The position numbers and the translations under genes are program-made. Of a DNA stretch of 64,000 nucleotides, positions 1-8,622 are shown piece after piece. The stretch lies in NCBI RefSeq assembly GCF_013376455.1, contig NZ_CP045504.1, positions 3,927,001 through 3,991,000 of the forward strand. Reading direction: 5' to 3'. Position 1 is the stretch's first letter, and each line of letters begins with the position of its first letter. The notes below the pieces were generated by a model. It searched no databases, was not told the origin of the DNA, and saw only the letters and a program-made list of their open reading frames with translations. Origin of the DNA: Desulfolutivibrio sulfodismutans DSM 3696. GTDB lineage: Bacteria; Desulfobacterota; Desulfovibrionia; Desulfovibrionales; Desulfovibrionaceae.

Positions 1-3000
1 TCTTGAATAAATGGGGGAGCTACGGATCAGCAGACGGGCAGTTCAAAGATCCATATGGCATCGCCGTGGACGCCTCCGGAAACGTTTATGTCGCGGATAC
101 CTATAACCATCGCATTCAGATATTTTCTTCAAGCGGCGCGTTTATTGCCACATGGGGGAGCTACGGGTCAGCAGACGGGCAGTACGCCTATCCACGTGGC
201 ATCACCGTCGATACCTCCGGGAACGTCTATGTGGCGGATACCTCTAACAACCGCATCCAGAAATTCTCCTCAGACGGCGTATTCCAATCCAAATGGGGGG
301 TCGGCGGGACAGCAGACGGACAGTTCATCCAGCCATTTGGCATCGCCGTCGACGCCTCCGGAAACGTCTATGTGGCGGATAGAGACAACAACCGCATCCA
401 GAAATTCTCCTCAAGCGGCGTGTTCCAAGCCAAATGGGGAAGCTTCGGATCAACAGACGGGCAGTTCTTCTATCCATTTGGCATCACCGTCGACGCCTCC
501 GGAAACGTCTATGTGGCGGACACCAGTAACCATCGTATCCAGAAATTTTCCTCAAGCGGCGTGTTCCAAGCCAAATGGGGGAGCAACGGGTCAGCAAACG
601 GGCAGTTCAGCTCTCCAGTCGGCATCGCCTTCGACGCCTCCGGCAACGTCTATGTGGCGGAAAGCGCGAACAACCGCATCCAGAAAGGGACTCCAGCGGC
701 CTTGGCGGCAACGCTCGAATCCCCGCCGCCTGCCGCGACGAACCAGACCAGCTATTCCCTGAGCGTGGACGACACGGTCGTCACCCAATACCGCTACCGC
801 CTCAACGGCGGGGCCTGGAGCGCCATCACCCCCGTGGCCACGCCCCTCGCGCTGACCCTGGCCGAGGGGAGCCACACCCTGGAGCTTGTGGGAGGCGACA
901 CGTGGGGCAACTGGCAGGCAACGGACTCCCCCACCACCTACACCTGGACCATCGACACCACGGCCCCAGGCGATGGCGAGGGCCAGATCACCGGCCAGCC
1001 CGGGGAGAGCACCAACGCCACCGGCACGGACATCACCATCGGCGGCGCGGGGATTACACAGTATCGCTATTCCCTGGACGGCGGCCAGACCTGGAGCGGC
1101 CCCTACGGTGTGGGCACGCACCTGACGCTTGCGGGCCTTGGCGAGGGACAGCACGTCCTGTGGATCCAGGTCCAGGACGCGGCCGGGAACTGGCAGACCA
1201 CCTACACCCCCATCGTCTGGACGGTGGACACCACGCCGCCGGTCATCCACGTGACCGCCGCCCCGCCGACCCCAACCAACCAGACCGCCCTGACCGTCAA
1301 CCTCGTATCCGGCGAGGACTCGACCCATTACCGCTACGATCTGGACGGATCAGGCTACGGCTCGTCCACTCCGGTAGGCACAGCCATCAACCTGTCAAAC
1401 CTCACCGACGGAAGCCACACGCTTTCCATCATCGGCCAGGACGCGGCCGGGAACTGGCAGGCCACCGCCTCGGCCACGACCCTGGCCTTCGTGGTGGACA
1501 CCCAGTCCCCCCTGGCCACGGTGGGCCAGACTCCGGATGATCCGACCTCGGCCACGGCCATCGATATCATCGTCGGCGGCGAGGGCGTGGTCGCCTACCG
1601 GTATCGTCTGGACAGCGGCGAATATGGCGCGGAAACCCCTGTGGCCACCCATGTGGTTGAGAGCGGCCTCTCGGACGGGACCCACCACGTGTTCGTCATC
1701 GGCCGCGACACCGCCGGGAACTGGCAGTCCGAGTCCGGCCCGACCACCGTTTCCTGGACCGTGGACACCCTTTCGCCCATCGCCACGGTCACCGGCGTGC
1801 CGTCTTCTCCCACGAACAACGACGCCGCGACCCTGACCGTGGCCGGGGACGGCGTGACCCACTATAAGTACAGCCTTGACAGCGGCGAGACCTATTCGGC
1901 CCAGACCCCCGTGGCCACGCCCATCGTCCTCGAAAACCTGCCCGACGGTGGCCATTCGGTCTGGGTCTTGGGCCGCGACGAGGCCGGCAACTGGCAGCCC
2001 GAGTCCATATCGACCAAGGTCTCCTGGGTGGTGGACACCGATTCGCCGCAGGTCATGCTGGGCAACGTGCCCTCCGATCCGACCAACCAGACCTCGGCCG
2101 TCGTCAGCATAAGCGGCGAGGGCGTGGTCGCCTACCAGTACCTGTTCGACTCCGGGGGCTACGGGGCGTTCCTGACCGTGGCCGAACATCCGTCCATCAG
2201 CCTGGAATTTGCCACGCAGGGCGCGCATTCGCTCTCGGTCAAGGGGCGCGATGCAGCGGGCAACGTGCAGGAGACGCCGACCACCGCCACCTGGACCGTG
2301 GACCTGCAATCGCCCGTGGCCGTGCTGACCGGCGCGCCGGAAGGCACGGTGGCCACGCGGGACGTGTCGGTCACGGTGGGCGGTGAGGGCGTGACACAGT
2401 ACAAGTTCCGCTTCGACGCCGAGGCCTGGAGCGCCGAGGCGGTTCCCGTGGCCACGCCGATCACCCGGACGGGCCTTGCGGAAGGCAGCCATACCCTGGA
2501 GGTCGTGGGCAGGGATGCGGCCGGGAACTGGCAGGCCGAATCCTCGGCCGCCACCGCCTCCTGGACCATCGACGTCACGGCCCCCACGGCGGAACTGACC
2601 GGGGTCCCCGTGGGCGAGGTCAACACCACCGCCGCCGTCGTCACCGTGGGCGGCCAGGGCGTGACGCAGTACCGCTACAGGCTGGATGCCGGGGCATGGA
2701 GCGCGGCGCGGCCCGTGGCGCAGCAGATCCTCCTGAGCGATCTGGCCGAGGGCGCGCACACCCTGTACGTGGTCGTGGCCGACGCCTTGGGCAACTGGCA
2801 GTCCACGGATGCGGCGACCAGCGCCAGTTGGACCGTGGACCTGACCGCCCCGGGCGATCCGGTCATCCCGCCCGGGCAAAACCCTGGCACGCAGACCACC
2901 CGCCGGCCGACCCTGCGCTGGACGGCCGTAGCCGGGGCCACGCAATACCTGATCGAGGTCAGCGACTCCGCCGACTTCTCGTCGCCGCTGGTGCACCGGA

Positions 3001-3179
3001 CCGTGTCCGGAACCTCCTATACCCTGGCCGACATCGAGGCCCTGGCGCGCACAGGCATCTGGTACTGGCGGGTGCGCGCCCTGGACGCGGCCGGGAACCA
3101 GGGGGCATGGGTTACGGGCTCGTTCGAATACAAGGCTGCGGCGGCCGGGGGGATGATCCTGCTGTTGTTTCAGGAATAA
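1..3179 (+). CDS. NHL-repeat / Ig-like repeat surface protein (5' end cut by window)
   Basis: Probably an extracytoplasmic structural or adhesive protein. The reading frame is open from the window edge and the first codons already lie inside an NHL repeat, so the N-terminus and any signal peptide are missing. The first ~230 residues are five near-identical NHL (beta-propeller) repeats of about 47 residues, each with a VDASGNVYVAD core followed by NRIQKFSS. From residue ~235 to ~950 run about eight Ig-like (bacterial Big/Y_Y_Y style) modules, each ending in AAGNWQ and TWTVDTT-like strings. A last fibronectin-like module follows, and the protein ends in a short hydrophobic tail, AAAAGGMILLLFQE. 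A second NHL protein at 35.8-37.6 kb ends with a similar tail. The ligand is unknown. The TTG near base 3 should not be taken as the real start. Confidence 0.8.
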   Translation, partial: LNKWGSYGSADGQFKDPYGIAVDASGNVYVADTYNHRIQIFSSSGAFIATWGSYGSADGQYAYPRGITVDTSGNVYVADTSNNRIQKFSSDGVFQSKWGVGGTADGQFIQPFGIAVDASGNVYVADRDNNRIQKFSSSGVFQAKWGSFGSTDGQFFYPFGITVDASGNVYVADTSNHRIQKFSSSGVFQAKWGSNGSANGQFSSPVGIAFDASGNVYVAESANNRIQKGTPAALAATLESPPPAATNQTSYSLSVDDTVVTQYRYRLNGGAWSAITPVATPLALTLAEGSHTLELVGGDTWGNWQATDSPTTYTWTIDTTAPGDGEGQITGQPGESTNATGTDITIGGAGITQYRYSLDGGQTWSGPYGVGTHLTLAGLGEGQHVLWIQVQDAAGNWQTTYTPIVWTVDTTPPVIHVTAAPPTPTNQTALTVNLVSGEDSTHYRYDLDGSGYGSSTPVGTAINLSNLTDGSHTLSIIGQDAAGNWQATASATTLAFVVDTQSPLATVGQTPDDPTSATAIDIIVGGEGVVAYRYRLDSGEYGAETPVATHVVESGLSDGTHHVFVIGRDTAGNWQSESGPTTVSWTVDTLSPIATVTGVPSSPTNNDAATLTVAGDGVTHYKYSLDSGETYSAQTPVATPIVLENLPDGGHSVWVLGRDEAGNWQPESISTKVSWVVDTDSPQVMLGNVPSDPTNQTSAVVSISGEGVVAYQYLFDSGGYGAFLTVAEHPSISLEFATQGAHSLSVKGRDAAGNVQETPTTATWTVDLQSPVAVLTGAPEGTVATRDVSVTVGGEGVTQYKFRFDAEAWSAEAVPVATPITRTGLAEGSHTLEVVGRDAAGNWQAESSAATASWTIDVTAPTAELTGVPVGEVNTTAAVVTVGGQGVTQYRYRLDAGAWSAARPVAQQILLSDLAEGAHTLYVVVADALGNWQSTDAATSASWTVDLTAPGDPVIPPGQNPGTQTTRRPTLRWTAVAGATQYLIEVSDSADFSSPLVHRTVSGTSYTLADIEALARTGIWYWRVRALDAAGNQGAWVTGSFEYKAAAAGGMILLLFQE
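40..690 (+). repeat. Tandem 141-bp NHL-coding repeats
   Basis: About five in-frame copies of a 141-bp (47-codon) unit are nearly identical at DNA level around the core gacgcctccggaaacgtcta. Copies recur near 68, 210, 351, 492 and 633. The strong nucleotide identity suggests recent expansion or gene conversion. It encodes the NHL propeller of the first protein. Confidence 0.8.
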
Positions 3180-3345
3180 CGGTGGTGCAGCCTTTGACCT
3201 TTGAAACGGAGGTGCGGCCCTTCACCAACCGGTGCATGCTGTAGGATGCCGTGCGCTGGATGGGGCTGACGTATGCGGCCATGGGGCGTGTCGCCGGGAT
3301 CACCGGCCTTGCCGTGGGGAATATGGCCGCCTTCCTGTTTCCCGA

Positions 3346-4440
3346 TCAGCCCCCCCCGTCTTCAGGGGACCCCTCCCGGTAGACCTCCACCCGGTTGCGG
3401 CCCAGGGATTTGGCCCGATACATGGCCATGTCCGCATGTTTGGACAGGTCCATGGCGGCATCCCCGTGCTCCGGGAAGACCGCGACGCCGACGCTGCATG
3501 AGATCTGGCGGCGGCCGCCCGGCAGGTCGAAGGGCCGTTCGATCTCCCGGCGAATCTCCTCGGCCACCTGCGCGGCGTCCGTGGCCGAGCGCACCGGCGC
3601 AAGCAGGATCACGAATTCGTCCCCGCCGATGCGGCCGACCGTGTCCGCCTCCCGCAACCGCTGGCGCATGCGCCGGGCCGTCTCCTTGAGCAGCAGATCC
3701 CCCTCGGCATGGCCGAAGGTGTCGTTGACGGGCTTGAAATCGTCCAGATCCAGAAAGAGCAGGGCCACCCGGGTGGCGGCGCGTCTGGCCAGGAGCAGGG
3801 CCTGTTCCAGGCGGTCGGCAAAAAGCGCCCGGTTGGGCAGGCCGGTCAGGGTGTCGTGCTGGGCCATGAAGTGGATGCGCTCCTGGTCCTTCTTGCGCTC
3901 GGTGATGTCGAAGGCCGTGCCGATGCTGGCCGGATGTCCCTGGAAGGTGATGCTGCCCGCCGACATGTCCACCCAGCGCGTCTCGCCGTTTTTGGTCAAA
4001 AGCTTGACCTCGTAGCGGTCGGGAACGTCCTCGCCGCGCTGTCTGGCCAGGGCGCGGTTCATGACCGCCACCCGATGGTCGGGGTGGACGATGTCCATCT
4101 GGGTCATGGCCAGGATTTCGTCCCGGGAATAGCCGGTGATGGCGGTCATGGCCGGATTGGCCATGAGAAACCGGCCGTCCCGGTAGACGAAGATGGCGGC
4201 GGCGGCCATTTCGGCCAGGGTCCGGAACTGTTCCTCGCTCTCGGCCAGGGCGGCCTTGGCCCGGGCGGCCTCGGCCAGGGTGCGCTCCAGGCGGCGGCGG
4301 GTGCGCAGGAGATGGCCCACGGCCACACCGAGCAAGACCACGGCGGCCAGAACCAGATAGGGGGACAGGGCCGTCAGCAGGCCCGGAAGATCGAGGCGGG
4401 GAAGAGGGGAGAGGTCGCTCGCCAGATCGCGATCAAGCAT
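3346..4440 (-). CDS. Membrane-anchored PAS-GGDEF diguanylate cyclase
   Basis: Predicted to make cyclic di-GMP from two GTP in response to a signal sensed by its PAS domain. The 364-residue protein has one N-terminal membrane segment (about residues 22-45), a short coiled linker, a PAS/PAC domain (about 65-185, ending in the usual DITERKK) and a GGDEF domain (about 190-355). The active-site motif GGDEF is intact at 272-276. An inhibitory I-site RxxD (R263-D266) sits exactly five residues before it, so product inhibition is expected. There is no EAL domain. It is transcribed alone and diverges from dapA. No strong ribosome binding site precedes the ATG. Confidence 0.92.
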   Translation of the reverse strand: MLDRDLASDLSPLPRLDLPGLLTALSPYLVLAAVVLLGVAVGHLLRTRRRLERTLAEAARAKAALAESEEQFRTLAEMAAAAIFVYRDGRFLMANPAMTAITGYSRDEILAMTQMDIVHPDHRVAVMNRALARQRGEDVPDRYEVKLLTKNGETRWVDMSAGSITFQGHPASIGTAFDITERKKDQERIHFMAQHDTLTGLPNRALFADRLEQALLLARRAATRVALLFLDLDDFKPVNDTFGHAEGDLLLKETARRMRQRLREADTVGRIGGDEFVILLAPVRSATDAAQVAEEIRREIERPFDLPGGRRQISCSVGVAVFPEHGDAAMDLSKHADMAMYRAKSLGRNRVEVYREGSPEDGGG

Positions 4441-4630
4441 GTCGGGGTTCCGTTTGGAGGGTCAGGGGGGCGGGCGGCGGGGAAGGAGGCTCATTCTCCC
4501 TGCGATCACAACCAGTGACCACCCCATAGCCCATGATCCTTATTTGCAAAAGAGGGAAATGCCGCTGCCGCGCGCCTTGCCGTTTTCCGGGAAACGGGCT
4601 AGAAAATGGGACGGACCCACTTTTTTCGGC

Positions 4631-4638
4631 AAGGAGGA
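4631..4638 (+). promoter_or_regulatory. dapA ribosome binding site
   Basis: AAGGAGGA lies 5 bases before ATG 4644. It decides the start against upstream in-frame codons that would add 37 unrelated residues. Confidence 0.85.
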
Positions 4639-4643
4639 CAGTC

Positions 4644-5522
4644 ATGGAGTTTCGGGGAGCCTTTACCGCCTTGGTGACGCCTTTTTCCGGCGGCGAAGTC
4701 GATGAGGACCGCTACCGCGCCCTTATCGAATGGCAGATCGAGCAAGGAATTCACGGACTTGTACCTTGCGGAACCACGGGCGAGTCCGCCACCCTGTCCC
4801 ATGCCGAGCATAAACGGGTCATCCGCATCTGTGTCGAGCAGGTCAAAGGCCGCATCCCGGTTCTGGCCGGGGCTGGCTCCAACAACACCCGGGAGGCCGT
4901 GGACCTGACCCGGGAGGCCAAGGATGCCGGGGCCGACGGCGCGCTGCTCATCACCCCCTATTACAACAAGCCCACCCAGCACGGGCTGGTGGAGCATTTC
5001 GCGGCCATCGCCGCCGAGGTGGCGTTGCCCTTTGTGGTCTACAACGTTCCCAGCCGGACCTCGGTCAACGTGCTGCCCGAGACCCTGGTGAAGATTAAAA
5101 AGCGCGTGCCCCAGGTGGTCGGCGTCAAGGAGGCCACGGGCAACCTGACCCAGATCTCGGACATCATCGAATACTGCGGCCCGGATTTCGCCGTGCTCTC
5201 GGGAGATGACTTCACGGTCCTGCCCACCCTGGCCGTGGGCGGCATGGGGGTCATTTCCGTGGTCTCCAACATCGTGCCCGGGATGATGGCCGGGATGTGC
5301 AACGCCTTTTTCGCAGGCGACCTGCCCAAGGCCAGGGAGCTGCATTATCGTATGGCCCCCCTGTGCCGGGGCATGTTCCTGGAGACCAACCCCGTCCCGG
5401 CCAAGACGGCCCTGGGCTGGATGGGCAGGCTGGGCTTTGAGACGCGGCTGCCCATGGTGGAGATGCTTCCGGCTAACCAGGACAAGCTGCGGGCCATCCT
5501 GGCCGCCGCCGGGCTCGTCTAG
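4644..5522 (+). CDS. dapA: 4-hydroxy-tetrahydrodipicolinate synthase
   Basis: Condenses pyruvate with aspartate semialdehyde, the first committed step of lysine and diaminopimelate synthesis, in the cytoplasm. The 292-residue protein has the usual family length. Key residues are visible: T44-T45 in GTTGES, Y106/Y107 in PYYNKP, Y133 in VVYNVPSRT with R138, and the Schiff-base lysine K162 in GVKEATGN. The start is ATG 4644, chosen because of the strong AAGGAGGA site. A clear intrinsic terminator follows, so it appears to be a single-gene unit. Confidence 0.97.
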   Translation: MEFRGAFTALVTPFSGGEVDEDRYRALIEWQIEQGIHGLVPCGTTGESATLSHAEHKRVIRICVEQVKGRIPVLAGAGSNNTREAVDLTREAKDAGADGALLITPYYNKPTQHGLVEHFAAIAAEVALPFVVYNVPSRTSVNVLPETLVKIKKRVPQVVGVKEATGNLTQISDIIEYCGPDFAVLSGDDFTVLPTLAVGGMGVISVVSNIVPGMMAGMCNAFFAGDLPKARELHYRMAPLCRGMFLETNPVPAKTALGWMGRLGFETRLPMVEMLPANQDKLRAILAAAGLV

Positions 5523-5549
5523 GCGGCGCGGCCGAACACGACACCCCAG

Positions 5550-5578
5550 GGGGATCCTCTTCGGGGGATCCCCTTTTT
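5550..5578 (+). terminator. Intrinsic terminator after dapA
   Basis: GGGGATC (5550-5556) pairs with GATCCCC (5567-5573) around a 10-base loop and is followed by TTTTT. Confidence 0.8.
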
Positions 5579-5586
5579 CATGCGCC

Positions 5587-7155
5587 ATGCTCACACCAAA
5601 AAAATCATTTCCGGATTTATCCCCCGACCTAGCCGCCGCGCCTCTGGCGACCCTCGACCGGGCCAGCGTCAGCCTCGGCGGCCGCCGCATCCTCGACGCC
5701 GTGTCCTTTCGCCTGTTTCCCGGGCAGGCCTGGGCCGTTCTCGGCCGAAACGGCGCGGGCAAGACCACCTTTTTGCGGCTGGTGCGCGGCGACATCCCCC
5801 CGGACCAGGACGGCGCGGGCCGCCGCCGCTATGTGGCCGACGGCCGCGATCAATCCACCGCGCTTGGCCTGCGCCAACGCTTCGGATCGGTCAGCCGCCC
5901 GGACTGGGACTTCTGGCGCGGGCACGAGGGGACGGTCACGGTTTTCGACGCCGTGTGCGCCGGATTTTTCGACTCCCGCCTGCTGCACCAGCCGCCGACG
6001 CCGCACGAACGCCTCCGGGCCAGGGAGGTGATCGGACAGGTGGGGCTGGCGGGACTGGAAGAGGCCCCCATGGCCGCCCTGTCCGAGGGGCGGCTTCGGG
6101 CGGCGCTGGTGGCCCGGGCCCTGGCCCCGTGGCCCCTGCTGCTGATCCTGGACGAGGTTTTGGACGGCCTGGACGCGGACAACCGGGCCCGGGTGCTGGG
6201 TGCCATGGCCGTGGCCGCCGCCTCGGGGACGGCCCTTTTGGCCACGGCCCACCGGCCCGAGGATGTTCCGCCCGGCGTGACCAGGGCCGTGGTTCTTGAG
6301 CAGGGGCGCATTGTGGCCTGCGGCCTGCTGTCGGACATGCCCTTTTCCGGGACGGCGGATGACGGGTCGCAGGCCGAGGCCGCGTCCGCCGCGTCCGCCG
6401 CGTCTGCCGGGCCAGCTGGGCCAGCCCGGGCCGATGCGGCACCGCCGCTTTTCGAGATCGAAAACGCCGACGTTTTTCTGGCCGGGAGGCGGGTGCTCAC
6501 GGGACTGACCTGGCGGGTCATGCCCGGGGAGGGCTGGGCCGTACTCGGCCCAAACGGCGCGGGAAAGACCACGCTTTTGCGCCTGATCCTGGGCGAGATC
6601 CATCCGGCCGAAGGGGGCGCCATCCGCCGTCCGGGACTGGTGGAGCTGGCGGGGACCGACCTGCGCGACATCAAGGCCCGGGTGGGGTTCGTGTCCGCCG
6701 ACCTGGAATCGGCCTATCCGCCGCACACGACGGTCTGTGACGTGGCGGCCAGCGGCTTTTTCGCCGGGGTGGGGCTTTTTTTCACGCCGTCCCAGGCCCA
6801 GGCGCAGGCCGTCCGGACCACCCTGGCCGGGTTCGGCCTGGCCGATCTGGCCGCGCGCCCCCTGGCCAGCCTGTCCACGGGGCAGCGGCGGCTGGCGTTT
6901 CTGGCCCGGGCCGTGGTCCACTCCCCGCAGCTTTTAATCCTGGACGAGCCGTTTTCCAGCCTGGACGCCGCCGCCCGGGACACGGCCGCCTGCGCCGTGC
7001 AGGGGATCATGGCCCGGGGCGCGGCCGTGATCCTGGTCACCCACCGGGCGCGGGACATCCTGCCCGGCATCGGCCGGGTGCTGCGCCTGGAGCGGGGACG
7101 GGCCAGCATCGCGGCCGCGCCGAGGGTCGAAGCACAGGGATCGAACAGGCTATAG
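5587..7155 (+). CDS. Double ABC ATPase, ModF-like
   Basis: A soluble protein of 522 residues with two ABC nucleotide-binding domains in one chain, the arrangement of ModF/PhrA-type ATPases. Domain 1 has Walker A GRNGAGKTT, a weak signature (LSEGRLRAA) and Walker B LLLILDEVLDGLD. Domain 2 has GPNGAGKTT, signature LSTGQRRLA and LLILDEPFSSLD. The linker (about residues 260-285) is a low-complexity Ala/Ser/Gly stretch made of 9-base tandem repeats. No membrane segments and no permease are nearby, so a molybdate role rests only on domain architecture. The start ATG 5587 lies shortly after the dapA terminator; an ATG seven bases upstream is in another frame. Confidence 0.8.
   Translation: MLTPKKSFPDLSPDLAAAPLATLDRASVSLGGRRILDAVSFRLFPGQAWAVLGRNGAGKTTFLRLVRGDIPPDQDGAGRRRYVADGRDQSTALGLRQRFGSVSRPDWDFWRGHEGTVTVFDAVCAGFFDSRLLHQPPTPHERLRAREVIGQVGLAGLEEAPMAALSEGRLRAALVARALAPWPLLLILDEVLDGLDADNRARVLGAMAVAAASGTALLATAHRPEDVPPGVTRAVVLEQGRIVACGLLSDMPFSGTADDGSQAEAASAASAASAGPAGPARADAAPPLFEIENADVFLAGRRVLTGLTWRVMPGEGWAVLGPNGAGKTTLLRLILGEIHPAEGGAIRRPGLVELAGTDLRDIKARVGFVSADLESAYPPHTTVCDVAASGFFAGVGLFFTPSQAQAQAVRTTLAGFGLADLAARPLASLSTGQRRLAFLARAVVHSPQLLILDEPFSSLDAAARDTAACAVQGIMARGAAVILVTHRARDILPGIGRVLRLERGRASIAAAPRVEAQGSNRL
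6379..6426 (+). repeat. 9-bp tandem repeats in ABC linker
   Basis: Successive gcgtccgcc-like 9-mers, then gggccagct-like 9-mers, encode an Ala/Ser then Gly/Pro/Ala linker between the two ABC domains. Being multiples of three, they can vary in number without breaking the frame. Confidence 0.6.
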
Positions 7156-7177
7156 ATGGGTAGAGGCAGAATGGAAT

Positions 7178-7766
7178 TTAGCCGGGAGAACCATTTTCCA
7201 GGCTTTTTAGGTCAAAGTACATGGGGATATAGGTTGAGGTTCGCGGTCTGCACGGCAAAATCCCAAATCCGTTCTTCTCATAGAAAGGTCTGACGTCAAC
7301 CTTGTTTTTCTTGTCGCGCCGCGCATCGACGGTGACGAACCGGCACCCTGTCCTGTTGCTCGTGATAAAGAGCAGTTTTATCATGTACAAAAAAAAGGCT
7401 GCCGAGCTTATTCCCCTGAAGATCGATCCGGATGCCGAACCGTCCGATCTTGACGGCCGGATAGGAACGGTAAGGATATTCGCTGCAAACGCCAGGGAGG
7501 TTGCCGTCGCTTTCCACAACGATGGCATCGTTTTGCAACGTGGCGAACCCAAGCGGCTCGCTGTCAGGAATGTTATCTGCGGCTGTCTGAAGCTTGTACC
7601 TGATGGCGATTTTGTCGCGGAAATGGCGAGCCGCATCGTGGCGGATGAACTCTTCAAGGTCGCGATCCGTGTCGGTATCCGCAAGACAGGAAAACCCCGT
7701 GAAGATCGAAAAATTTTGAACCGGGCTTATCCTGAAATCGCCGAACGCAAGATTATTCCGCTGCAC
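7178..7766 (-). pseudogene. GNAT-family acetyltransferase toxin, frameshifted
   Basis: Two overlapping reverse-strand frames together make one GNAT protein of about 180 residues. The upstream frame carries the N-terminal half, with DLEEFIRHDA, LGFATLQNDAIVV and the acetyl-CoA region YPAVKIGRFGIRIDLQGNKLGS. The downstream frame carries IKLLFITSNRTGCRFVTVDA, PFYEKNGFG and MYFDLK. The frames meet at a run of eight T on the coding strand (bases 7389-7396). One T too many explains the break. The pattern fits GNAT toxins of toxin-antitoxin pairs, which acetylate aminoacyl-tRNA. The start is taken as GTG 7766, overlapping the end of the small upstream gene. It could be a true pseudogene, a sequencing error or a slippage site. 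Confidence 0.75.
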
Positions 7767-7914
7767 GACGCTTTGCGGCGGCCTGTACGGCGTCGTGCAT
7801 TTTTGCGGTGTCGAAGACGGGCGGGGTGTAGGGTTTCGGGTTTTGCGCGCCTTTTATGAAGGTGGCGGCATCCTTCCTCTTCAACACCGGCGTCGCTTCA
7901 ATGGGTCTTGCCAT
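7753..7914 (-). CDS. Small antitoxin-like protein
   Basis: A 53-residue ORF starting MARPIEATPVLKRKDAATFI and ending KRRAAE lies directly upstream of the broken GNAT gene and overlaps its GTG start by 14 bases. Small proteins beginning MARPI..TP.L.GKDA next to GNAT toxins are, as I recall, common antitoxin-like partners. That recollection needs a database check. It has no recognisable DNA-binding fold and is not DUF1778. The gene order, antitoxin then toxin with overlap, is typical of toxin-antitoxin pairs. Confidence 0.6.
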   Translation of the reverse strand: MARPIEATPVLKRKDAATFIKGAQNPKPYTPPVFDTAKMHDAVQAAAKRRAAE

Positions 7915-8188
7915 GACGCCGCCTCCAATCGGGTTATGTGGTATCAGAAGGCGTAAGAATGACCGCCCTCAGGCTGTTAGCTAAACAGCACTTCCGGCAG
8001 CGTCAAGGGGAAAAGCGTGAGGACATAAGCTTTCCCGCCCATGGGGCCGCTCACCCGCCGCCCCCGGCCGGGTGCGTTTTTTGCTTTTCGCCCGGGCCAA
8101 AGCCGGATATGCACACCACAAAAAACGGGAACCGGAGACGGCAGGGCGGTTGTCGCGCCCCGGCGTCCCACGTCCCGCGGCGCATTCC

Positions 8189-8611
8189 ATGAAGATCCTG
8201 GGCATCGATTTCGGGCTGGCCCGCGTGGGACTGGCCGTCACCGACCCGGACGGGCGTCTGGCCTTTCCGCGCGGGGTCGTCGTGCGCACCACCCGTGCGG
8301 CTTTGTTTGAGGCGCTTTCGGCCGTCATGGCGGCCGAGGGCGTGGAGCAGATCGTCATCGGCAGGCCCGAGCCCATGGATGGCGTGCCCGGCCGGGAGGC
8401 CGAGACCGTGCGCCAGATCGAAAACTTCGCCAAAAGTCTGGCCCGGCGCACCCCCCTGCCCATCGCCTTTGTGGACGAGACCCTGTCCTCGGCTCAGGCC
8501 CAAGAGGACTTGCGCGCCGCCGGACTTTCGGGCAGGCGCCTGCGGGAGGCCCTGGACGCCCAGGCGGCGGTTCGCATCGTCAACACGTATCTGGCGGCCC
8601 ATCGGCCGTGA
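8189..8611 (+). CDS. ruvX: Putative pre-16S rRNA nuclease / Holliday junction resolvase-like protein
   Basis: RuvX/YqgF family, RNase H-like fold, linked to 5' maturation of 16S rRNA in E. coli. The 140-residue length is typical. The first strand MKILGIDFGLARVGLAVTD contains the catalytic Asp in GIDFG. IVIGRPEPMDG and FVDETLSSAQAQ supply the later motifs (FVDERL-like), and a DAQAAVRIV segment follows near the end. The start is ATG 8189. It is followed after 11 bases by mltG, the same ruvX-mltG proximity seen in several lineages. Confidence 0.93.
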   Translation: MKILGIDFGLARVGLAVTDPDGRLAFPRGVVVRTTRAALFEALSAVMAAEGVEQIVIGRPEPMDGVPGREAETVRQIENFAKSLARRTPLPIAFVDETLSSAQAQEDLRAAGLSGRRLREALDAQAAVRIVNTYLAAHRP

Positions 8612-8622
8612 AGCGGTGACCC

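Noticed and set aside
40-690. Regular direct repeats that could suggest a CRISPR array
   Set aside because: The 141-bp unit is in frame and codes for NHL repeats; there are no short repeats with unique spacers.
1395-2996. A 533-codon reverse-strand frame inside the first repeat protein
   Set aside because: Gly/Arg/His-rich with no domain; explained by repeats and GC bias of the sense gene.
5587-7155. Calling the double ABC protein a ribosome-associated ABC-F ATPase
   Set aside because: The linker is short and low-complexity, not the charged helical linker of ABC-F, and the first signature is degenerate; ModF-like fits better.
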